Shown piece after piece: positions 1-6,211 of a stretch of DNA of 11,060 nucleotides. The stretch's first letter is position 1. Every line of letters starts with the position of its first letter. This DNA comes from an uncultured Rhodospirillaceae bacterium (GTDB lineage Bacteria > Pseudomonadota > Alphaproteobacteria > Rhodospirillales > UBA2165), in contig CAJWIB010000056.1 in the NCBI GenBank assembly GCA_913041095.1, forward strand, positions 1 through 11,060, given 5' to 3'. The notes under the pieces were generated by a model, which worked only from the letters and a program-made list of their open reading frames with translations, had not been told where the DNA came from and did no database searches. The translations under genes and the position numbers were made by a program.

Positions 1-402
1 CAAGTGAGATTGGTAGCACCTATGACGTTGCTGCCGTCCGGGGCCGAAAAATTAGGCGTTGAAGTGTTTCACGACATGAAGGAAGGGCTTAGAGATTGCG
101 ACATTGTGATGATGCTGCGGCTGCAAAATGAGCGCATGCAGGGTAATTACTTCCCGTCAATCCGCGAATATTTCCACTTCTTCGGACTTGATTATGAAAA
201 GCTATCAGTGGCGAAGCCGGATGCGCTAATTATGCATCCAGGGCCGGCCAATCGTGGTGTCGAGATCGATTCCGAAGTGGCTGATGATTACAGCCGCAGT
301 GTGATCCGCGAACAAGTTGAAATGGGTGTTGCCGTGCGCATGGCCTGCCTCGATATCCTCTCCAGCAATCTCCAGCTGGAAATGCAGGAGGGCGCTGAAT
401 GA
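1..402 (+). CDS. pyrB: Aspartate carbamoyltransferase catalytic chain, C-terminal part (5' end outside window)
   Basis: PyrB condenses carbamoyl phosphate with aspartate, the committed step of pyrimidine synthesis in the cytoplasm. The reading frame is open from base 1 (first codon CAA) to TGA at 400-402, giving 133 visible residues, roughly the last 40% of a protein that is usually about 305-320 residues. This is the aspartate-binding domain. Visible motifs are APMTLLP near residues 6-12, MMLRLQNER around 37-45 (with the substrate-contacting Arg and Gln), and HPGPANRGVEI at 79-89. The helix with SVIREQV..GVAVRMACLDIL closes the domain, as in the unregulated ~34-kDa class. The stop overlaps the next start (ATGA at 399-402), and the last codons contain a strong ribosome binding site for that gene, so the two are translationally coupled. 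Identification is secure; only the N-terminal carbamoyl phosphate domain is missing, because of the window edge. Confidence 0.95.
   Translation, partial: QVRLVAPMTLLPSGAEKLGVEVFHDMKEGLRDCDIVMMLRLQNERMQGNYFPSIREYFHFFGLDYEKLSVAKPDALIMHPGPANRGVEIDSEVADDYSRSVIREQVEMGVAVRMACLDILSSNLQLEMQEGAE
386..391 (+). promoter_or_regulatory. Strong Shine-Dalgarno site for the pyrC-like gene, inside the end of pyrB
   Basis: AGGAGG lies 7 bases upstream of the ATG at 399, within the pyrB coding sequence. It fixes the downstream start and supports translational coupling of the two genes. It is the best ribosome binding site I saw in the window. Confidence 0.75.
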
Positions 403-1745
403 CTGGCATTTGGACAGCCGCCCTGCCTGATGAAAAGCTTGGCCAGAAAGCGTATGTAAATGTCCGCCTGCTTGATCCGGCGACGGATCTTGATGTGGTG
501 TGCGATGCTAAAGGTGGATTGCTTACAGACGGTGAGAAAATTGTCGAATTTGGCATTAATATATTTAAAGATGGCACTCCGGAAGGTGTTGAGATCATCG
601 ATTGCGGCGGCCATTGCCTGAGCCCCGGCCTCGTTGACATCCGGGTCCAGGTCAGAGAGCCCGGCTATGAGCACAAAGGCACCATCGAAAGCGCCGGAAG
701 ATCGGCGACTGCCGGCGGCGTGACGACAATGGTTTGCCTGCCCAACACCAATCCGGTGATCGCCGACATGTCACAAGTCGAATTCGTCGCCCGGCGCGCG
801 CGCAAAATCGGCCTCGCTAAAATATATCCGTACGCAGCCCTTACCGAAGATTTGGCCGGTGAAAAACTAACCGAGATTGGCATTCTTGCCGAAGCTGGTG
901 CCGTCGCTTTCACCGATGGTGATAAGACAATCGCCAATGCGCAAGTACTCAGACGCGCCCTTAGTTATGCCCGTACTTTTGACCTGCTGATTGTCCAGCA
1001 TCCTGAGGAGTCGAGCCTAGTTTCACCGGGTGGAATGAATTCTGGGGAGACCGCGACCCGGCTCGGTTTGCCGGGCATTCCCCGGGAAGCTGAAATAATC
1101 ATGGTCGAGCGCGATTTACGTCTAGTGGAAATGACCGGTGGCAAACTTCACTTTGGCCATATCTCAACCGGCGAAGCCGTCAAAGTCATCCGCCAAGCCA
1201 AAGCCCGAGGCCTCAATGTCACCTGCGACACCGCTCCTCCTTACTTTGCGCTCAATGATCAATCGGTCGGCGACTATCGAACCTTTGCAAAATTATCGCC
1301 GCCGCTCCGTTCCGAAGATGACCGACTGGCCATTATTGAAGGCTTAAAAGATGGCACCATTGATGCCATAGCCAGTGATCACGCACCGCAAGATGCCGAC
1401 AGCAAACGTTTGCCCTTTACGCAAGCCGAGTCAGGTGGCGTGGGTCTGGAAACACTGCTCGCAATTTGTCTTGATCTTTATCATAATAATGAAATGTCGC
1501 TGCTCGAAGTGCTGGCAAAAATAACCTATGTACCAGCCAGACTATTAAAACTCCCAGCCGGGCAAATAGCAAAAGACGACGCTGCCGACCTTATGCTGTT
1601 TGACCCTGAGCACGGCTGGCAGGTCAAAGATACTGATCTCGCGAGTAAAGCAAAAAACACACCATTTGATCTGCGCCCAGTACAGGGTGTCGTGCTCCGC
1701 ACGGTCATCGACGGCCGCACTGTCTATTGCCTGGAAGATTATTAA
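399..1745 (+). CDS. pyrC: Dihydroorotase-like protein, probably a non-catalytic PyrB partner (PyrC')
   Basis: This 448-residue protein belongs to the type I dihydroorotase / cyclic amidohydrolase family, which normally closes carbamoyl aspartate to dihydroorotate. The family fold is clear: SPGLVDIRVQVREPG at 75-89, GGVTTMVCLPNTNPV at 106-120, FTDGD at 171-175, VQHPEE at 199-204, HFGHIST at 251-257, and IASDHAP at 324-330. The usual metal-binding DxHxH is changed: the two His positions are Arg82 and Gln84. The usual His-His region after the TP/AP motif reads APPYF (279-283), and the residue after DHAP is Gln331. Asp173, His201, His254 and Asp327 remain. In Pseudomonas aeruginosa a pseudo-dihydroorotase encoded beside pyrB lacks metal ligands and is needed for assembly of the transcarbamoylase. 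I infer the same role here, with an active dihydroorotase encoded elsewhere. The start is fixed by the AGGAGG site and the 4-bp overlap with pyrB. Family assignment is secure; loss of activity is inferred. Confidence 0.9.
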   Translation: MTGIWTAALPDEKLGQKAYVNVRLLDPATDLDVVCDAKGGLLTDGEKIVEFGINIFKDGTPEGVEIIDCGGHCLSPGLVDIRVQVREPGYEHKGTIESAGRSATAGGVTTMVCLPNTNPVIADMSQVEFVARRARKIGLAKIYPYAALTEDLAGEKLTEIGILAEAGAVAFTDGDKTIANAQVLRRALSYARTFDLLIVQHPEESSLVSPGGMNSGETATRLGLPGIPREAEIIMVERDLRLVEMTGGKLHFGHISTGEAVKVIRQAKARGLNVTCDTAPPYFALNDQSVGDYRTFAKLSPPLRSEDDRLAIIEGLKDGTIDAIASDHAPQDADSKRLPFTQAESGGVGLETLLAICLDLYHNNEMSLLEVLAKITYVPARLLKLPAGQIAKDDAADLMLFDPEHGWQVKDTDLASKAKNTPFDLRPVQGVVLRTVIDGRTVYCLEDY

Positions 1746-1749
1746 GTAA

Positions 1750-2385
1750 ATGCCGGAAAACGCCGTTGATCTCGTCTCAAAGGTGCATCTGATCGTCGCG
1801 CTATTCGGCTATCTGCTAGGATCTATTCCTTTTGGATTGGTCTTAACCCGTTTGGTGGGTCTCGGTGACATTCGGAATATTGGTTCCGGCAATGTCGGCA
1901 CCACCAATGTACTGCGAACCGGTAATAAGCCGTTGGCGCTTTTAACATTATTATTAGATGCCGGTAAAGGCGGGATTGCTGCGCTGATTTCCTATCATTT
2001 ATATCCGGGCGGTCCGAACGGGTTTGATTTTGCCATCGTCGCCGGTCTCGCCGCGGTCATCGGTCACAACTTTCCGGTTTGGCTTAAATTTAAAGGTGGT
2101 AAAGGCGTTGCCACGACGCTCGGCACGTTATTAGCAATTTCGTGGCAAATCGGCCTCGCCACTTGCGTTACCTGGGTCGTGATAGCCGCACTATTCCGTT
2201 ATTCATCGCTGGCAGCACTTGTGGCCTTGGCAGCCGCCCCGTTGTATGCAGGGCTTATGGGCTTTGAAAAAGTTACCGTCTCCGCCGCGCTCCTCGCCAT
2301 CCTCGCCTTTGTCCGCCACCACGAGAATATTCGCCGTCTGCTCAAAGGCGAAGAAAGCAAGATCGACCGAAAAAAAAGTGAATAA
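1750..2385 (+). CDS. plsY: Acyl-phosphate:glycerol-3-phosphate acyltransferase PlsY
   Basis: PlsY is an inner-membrane enzyme that moves an acyl group from acyl phosphate to glycerol 3-phosphate, giving lysophosphatidic acid, the first step of phospholipid synthesis with PlsX. The 211-residue protein has the expected hydrophobic segments and the three conserved cytoplasmic motifs: GSIPFG at 24-29 in the first membrane helix, then SGNVGTTN at 46-53 with the Asp-Ala-Gly-Lys-Gly stretch at 70-74, and IGHNFPVWLKFKGGKGVATTLG at about 104-125. The C-terminal end is charged (KGEESKIDRKK) and cytoplasmic. The gene starts 4 bp after the preceding stop, so it is almost certainly in the same transcript; its ribosome binding site is weak (GGAAG, about 12 bases away), which fits coupling. 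An A8 run at 2370-2377 lies just before the TAA stop. The family is unmistakable. Confidence 0.97.
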   Translation: MPENAVDLVSKVHLIVALFGYLLGSIPFGLVLTRLVGLGDIRNIGSGNVGTTNVLRTGNKPLALLTLLLDAGKGGIAALISYHLYPGGPNGFDFAIVAGLAAVIGHNFPVWLKFKGGKGVATTLGTLLAISWQIGLATCVTWVVIAALFRYSSLAALVALAAAPLYAGLMGFEKVTVSAALLAILAFVRHHENIRRLLKGEESKIDRKKSE

Positions 2386-2453
2386 AATTAAAGCCTTCCA
2401 CTAAAACCGCCTCTGGCCCCGTCATATCACCCTATATAGCACCGTGGGTTTGT

Positions 2454-2460
2454 AGAGGGA
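2454..2460 (+). promoter_or_regulatory. Preserved ribosome binding site of the dprA remnant
   Basis: AGAGGGA sits 9 bases upstream of the ATG at 2470. The 84-bp gap after plsY (2386-2469) otherwise holds nothing I can name: I saw no convincing terminator hairpin or promoter pair in it, so transcription probably runs through. Confidence 0.5.
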
Positions 2461-2469
2461 CACTTTTAT

Positions 2470-3518
2470 ATGAGCGATCAAACACAAATAATATCGAATG
2501 AACAACGACACGACTGGCTACATTTGATAAGAAGTGACCGAGTTGGACCAATCATTTTTTACAAGCTGCTGAAACAGTTCGGTACGGATACCGAGGCAAA
2601 AATTTAGCAAATCACCGCTGCCGGAGCGATACTCGTTACCCGCGGCAAAAGTGATTACCCGCCCCTGCTGGCCCGTATCGAAGATGCTCCACCTTTATTA
2701 TTTGTCATCGAACATCTCCATCTGCTGCGTAAAAAAGCTGTCGGCATTATCGGCACGCGTAACGCTTCGCTCAATGTACATCGGATTGCAGCGTCGTTCA
2801 CCGGCACCTTTGGTGAAGTTGGCTATCTTGTTTCCTCCGGCATGGCGCGCGGTATTGACCGCTCGGCTCACGAAGGTGCGCTTAACACTAGCACGGTACT
2901 CGTCCGCGCCAGCGGCGCTGACGTGGTTATCCCAAGGAAAACCAAAAACTTTATGAGCGCATCGTTGAAACCGGTGTCGTCATTTCCAAAATGTCGGTCG
3001 GCACGGTGACACAAGCGCACCATTTTCCGAGCCGCGATCGTATTATTTCCGGTGCCACCCGCACAATCGTCATCATCGAAGCAGTTAAAAGATCGGGTTC
3101 ATTGATAACTGCTCGCATGGCGATCGAACAAAACCGTGAAGTCTTCGTCGTGCCCGGTTCGCCCCTGGACCCTCGAGCTAAAGGGACAAATGAATTAATT
3201 CGCTAGGGCGCGCATTTGGCAGAATCTACCAAAGAAATTATTCAAATTTTAAATGAGCAATTTATGAGACCTCTATCCTAGTCAGAACCATTTGAAATTA
3301 AACAACAAAATAAACCCTAGCCGGACCCCTTTGAAATCAAATCAGCCCGACGCGAGGTAAAAATTATTTTAAATACTTCGCCAGTTAGTGTTGACGAAAT
3401 CATTCGACGATGCCACATGTCCCTTGCAGTGGTGTCGACAATCTTGTTGGAAATCAAATTAGCAGGCCGTTTAGAGCGACATCCCGGCAACCAGGTTTCA
3501 ATTATAGGCGATCTATAA
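2470..3518 (+). pseudogene. dprA: Broken dprA (DNA processing protein A / Smf) with four amber stops, a frameshift and a deletion
   Basis: DprA binds incoming single-stranded DNA during transformation and loads RecA. The remnant reads from ATG 2470 (MSDQTQII..., then WLHLIRSDRVGPIIFYKLL, as in the SAM-like N-terminus). The frame continues through the Rossmann fold motifs GIIGTRNAS and SGMARGIDRSAHEGAL to GADVV. One base, probably T, is missing near 2928-2929: restoring it gives the family's DVVYPKEN. The shifted frame then runs HFPSRDRIISGATR, RSGSLITAR, VPGSPLDPRAKGTNELIR and a C-terminal winged-helix domain ending in SIIGDL and TAA at 3516-3518. In-frame TAG codons occur at 2605, 3204, 3279 and 3318. 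About 30 codons normally found between the N-terminal FG and the AG(A)xLV region are absent (near 2580-2600). The ribosome binding site and most conserved residues survive, so the damage looks recent. Two or more separate lesion types make normal full-length translation unlikely. The short open stretches inside (for example 2991-3206) are pieces of this gene. Confidence 0.93.
3279..3356 (+). repeat. Imperfect tandem repeat of about 39 bp in the linker of the dprA remnant
   Basis: Two copies, offset by 39 bases, encode stop-S-E-P-F-E-I-K and stop-P-D-P-F-E-I-K (3279-3302 and 3318-3341). Both begin with TAG and share TTTGAAAT plus several flanking bases. The repeat lies between the Rossmann domain and the winged-helix domain of DprA. 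The 3' halves of the units do not match well, so this is either a decayed duplication or chance similarity in a low-complexity linker. Confidence 0.5.
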
Positions 3519-3526
3519 AAAGCAAA

Positions 3527-6211
3527 ATGTCGAACGTCGTTATAGTCGAATCGCCCGCTAAGGCGAAAACCATTAACAAGTATTTAGGCTCGGACTATAC
3601 GGTTCTGGCGAGCTATGGTCATATCCGGGATTTACCCTCCAAGAACGGCTCGGTGCGCCCGGATGACAATTTCGAGATGGATTGGGAAGTCGACAGCAAG
3701 TCCCAAAAACAAATCAGAGAAATTACCGCCGCCATGAAAGGTGCGGATCATTTATACCTTGCAACTGATCCGGACCGGGAGGGTGAAGCCATTTCCTGGC
3801 ATGTCCAGGAAGTCTTAAATGAGAAAAAACTGTTGGACGGTGTCGAAGTTCAGCGTGTTGTTTTCAACGAGATTACCAAATCAGCAATTTTGAATGCCTT
3901 TACTAATCCGCGTGAATTGGACAAAGAACTGGTTGACGCTTATCTCGCCCGCCGCGCTTTGGATTATTTAGTGGGCTTCACTCTTTCACCAGTACTATGG
4001 CGTAAATTACCGGGCAGCCGTTCTGCCGGACGTGTCCAATCGGTGGCGCTGCGCCTAATCACCGAACGCGAAACTGAAATCGAAGCATTCAATCCGGTTG
4101 AATATTGGAGCATTAAAGTTCAATTTGCAAAATCTGACAACCAGACCTTTACCGCCAATTTAACTCATTTAGATGGTAAAAAGCTTGATAAGCTCGCACT
4201 CAAAAACGGACAAGACGCTCAAAATGCTGTAGCTCAAATCGAAGCAGCCAATTTCGCCGTCTCGAAAGTTGAAAAAAAACAGTCACGGCGCAATCCACCG
4301 TCGCCGTTCACGACCTCAACCTTACAACAGGAAGCTGCCCGTAAATTGCATTTCGGTGCCCAAAAAACCATGCGGACAGCGCAAAAGCTCTATGAAGGCA
4401 TCACTCTAAACGGTGACACGGTCGGCCTCATTACCTATATGCGTACCGATGGCGTAACCATGGCCCACGAGGCCATCAATGCAGTTAGGGATCACGTTGG
4501 TGCCTCTTATGGTAGTAATTATGTACCATTGAGCCCTCGAATCTATAAAACCAAGGCTAAAAATGCCCAGGAAGCCCACGAGGCCATTCGTCCGACCGAT
4601 ATCAAACGTTTACCAAGAGATTTACCGATGCTCGACGATGATCAACGCCGGCTCTATGAGCTCATCTGGAACCGGACCACGGCCAGTCAAATGGAATCCG
4701 CAGTGCTCGATCAAGTCGCTGCCGACCTGCGACCCGACGGGACATCGCAGACCGACAATGACGTAACGTTGCGTGCCACCGGCTCAGTCATCGCCTTTGA
4801 TGGTTTCCTCCGCCTCTATCAGGAAGGCAAGGACGATAAACGCGATGGCACCCGCGATGATCCAGATGATAAAGAACGCATCCTGCCACCGCTCAATGAG
4901 GGCGAAGGCCTTGATCGCCGTACCGTATCTCCGAAACAGCACTTTACCCAGCCTCCACCCCGCTTTTCTGAAGCAAGCTTGGTAAAAAAGCTTGAAGAGC
5001 TCGGCATCGGCCGCCCGTCAACATATGCATCTATCATTTCGGTGCTCCAGGATCGCAATTATGTCCGGGTCGAGAACCGGCGGTTTTTCTCGGAAGATCG
5101 AGGCCGCCTAGTGACCGCTTTTCTATCGAGTTTCTTTACCCAATATGTTGAATACAGCTTCACCGCTGATCTCGAAGAAAAACTCGACGAAATTTCTGAC
5201 GGCAAATTGGGTTGGAAAGCGGTCCTGCAGGATTTCTGGACCCATTTTAAAACCGCTGTCGACGGCACGGCTGATTTACGCGTGCGCGAAGTACTCGACA
5301 ATCTTAATGAGATTCTTGGCCCGCATTTCTTCCACGGCAACGGTGACGGCAACCCGCGCCAATGTCCGTCTTGTGCCGATGGTGAGCTAAGTCTTAAACT
5401 TGGCCGTCACGGTGCTTTCATTGGCTGTTCAAAGTATCCTGACTGTCGCTATACCCGCCCACTTACAAACGGTGACGGCAAAAATGGTTCCGACATTACC
5501 GATAGCGGACCCAAAGTTCTCGGCACTCACCCAGAGCTGGGCTCCGAAATCACGCTCCGGCGCGGCCCTTACGGCTTTTATGTTCAGCTGGGCGAGGGTG
5601 AAGGCAAGACAAAGCCAAAACGATCTTCGCTGTCCAAAGCGATGGACTCGGCCGAAGTTGATCTTGAAATGGCACTAAAACTTCTCGAACTGCCACGTGA
5701 GGTTGGCATTTACCCAGAAACCGGCCAAATGATCACGGCTGGCATTGGTCCGTTCGGGCCCTTTATTAAATTAGCCGGTACCTATGTGTCGCTCAAGGAA
5801 GATGACGTTTTGACGATTGGCCTCAACCGGGCGTGTGACCTGCTGGCCAATGCACCTAAAAGACCCGAACCACGTGAAGTTGGTATCCATCCCCGCACCA
5901 AAAAGCCGGTGATGATGCGCTGGGGTCGTTGGGGACCGTTTGTCCAACATGGCAAGATTAAAGCCAATATGCCGAAAGATATGAAGGCACCCAAGGGTGA
6001 AGAAGATAACCAAAAAACACCGAGTCTTGAAGAAGCCTTGACGTGGCTGGCAGCTAAAGGTGACAAAACCAAAGCTAAGAAAAAAGCGCCCGCCAAAAAG
6101 AAAAAGACGGCAACTAAGAAAAAAGCCACAGCCAAGAAGAATGCACCTGAAATTGAAGCAATTCAAGAAGCCGAGCCTCCAGTAGCACCTCAAGAAGATA
6201 CTAGCTCGTGA
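3527..6211 (+). CDS. topA: DNA topoisomerase I (type IA)
   Basis: TopA relaxes negative supercoils by nicking one strand through a 5'-phosphotyrosine link. The 894-residue protein begins with the Toprim domain: VIVESPAKAKTINKYLG (5-21, catalytic Glu8) and ATDPDREGEAISWH (79-92). The gate and active-site region follows, with RRALDYLVGF (142-151), SRSAGRVQSVALRLI (164-178), and LITYMRTDG (301-309) holding catalytic Tyr304 and Arg306. HEAIRPT is at 351-357 and GIGRPSTYASII at 493-504. A four-cysteine zinc finger is at Cys613, Cys616, Cys634 and Cys640. Further C-terminal DNA-binding repeats carry GPYGFYVQLG, GPFGPFIKL and GRWGPFVQHG. A Lys-rich tail (about 844-872) and a short acidic end finish it. 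I chose ATG 3527 because the conserved MSNVVIVESPAKAK starts there; an in-frame ATG at 3410 adds only 39 out-of-frame DprA codons. The gene lies 8 bp after the dprA remnant, with no strong ribosome binding site. Confidence 0.98.
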   Translation: MSNVVIVESPAKAKTINKYLGSDYTVLASYGHIRDLPSKNGSVRPDDNFEMDWEVDSKSQKQIREITAAMKGADHLYLATDPDREGEAISWHVQEVLNEKKLLDGVEVQRVVFNEITKSAILNAFTNPRELDKELVDAYLARRALDYLVGFTLSPVLWRKLPGSRSAGRVQSVALRLITERETEIEAFNPVEYWSIKVQFAKSDNQTFTANLTHLDGKKLDKLALKNGQDAQNAVAQIEAANFAVSKVEKKQSRRNPPSPFTTSTLQQEAARKLHFGAQKTMRTAQKLYEGITLNGDTVGLITYMRTDGVTMAHEAINAVRDHVGASYGSNYVPLSPRIYKTKAKNAQEAHEAIRPTDIKRLPRDLPMLDDDQRRLYELIWNRTTASQMESAVLDQVAADLRPDGTSQTDNDVTLRATGSVIAFDGFLRLYQEGKDDKRDGTRDDPDDKERILPPLNEGEGLDRRTVSPKQHFTQPPPRFSEASLVKKLEELGIGRPSTYASIISVLQDRNYVRVENRRFFSEDRGRLVTAFLSSFFTQYVEYSFTADLEEKLDEISDGKLGWKAVLQDFWTHFKTAVDGTADLRVREVLDNLNEILGPHFFHGNGDGNPRQCPSCADGELSLKLGRHGAFIGCSKYPDCRYTRPLTNGDGKNGSDITDSGPKVLGTHPELGSEITLRRGPYGFYVQLGEGEGKTKPKRSSLSKAMDSAEVDLEMALKLLELPREVGIYPETGQMITAGIGPFGPFIKLAGTYVSLKEDDVLTIGLNRACDLLANAPKRPEPREVGIHPRTKKPVMMRWGRWGPFVQHGKIKANMPKDMKAPKGEEDNQKTPSLEEALTWLAAKGDKTKAKKKAPAKKKKTATKKKATAKKNAPEIEAIQEAEPPVAPQEDTSS

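Noticed and set aside
2651..2956. A 101-residue open frame in the same region
   Set aside because: It is in a different frame from the DprA remnant, which is well matched on the same bases, and its product has no recognisable features.
2991..3206. A separate small gene beginning at ATG 2991
   Set aside because: The 71 residues are the middle of DprA (HFPSRDRIIS through GTNELIR), in the same frame as the sequence before and after it. It is a fragment of the broken gene.
2605..3320. Genome-wide reassignment of TAG to glutamine
   Set aside because: The intact genes in the window (pyrB, pyrC-like, plsY, topA, rnr, the protease, rpmG, divK) use CAG and CAA for Gln, have no internal TAG, and divK ends with TAG at a normal length. 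The dprA remnant also has a frameshift and a deletion. Full reassignment is therefore very unlikely; only limited readthrough stays open.
5771..6193. Phe-rich open frames on the minus strand opposite the end of topA
   Set aside because: They are the complement of the Lys-rich topA tail (AAG/AAA read as CTT/TTT) and have no start signal or family match.
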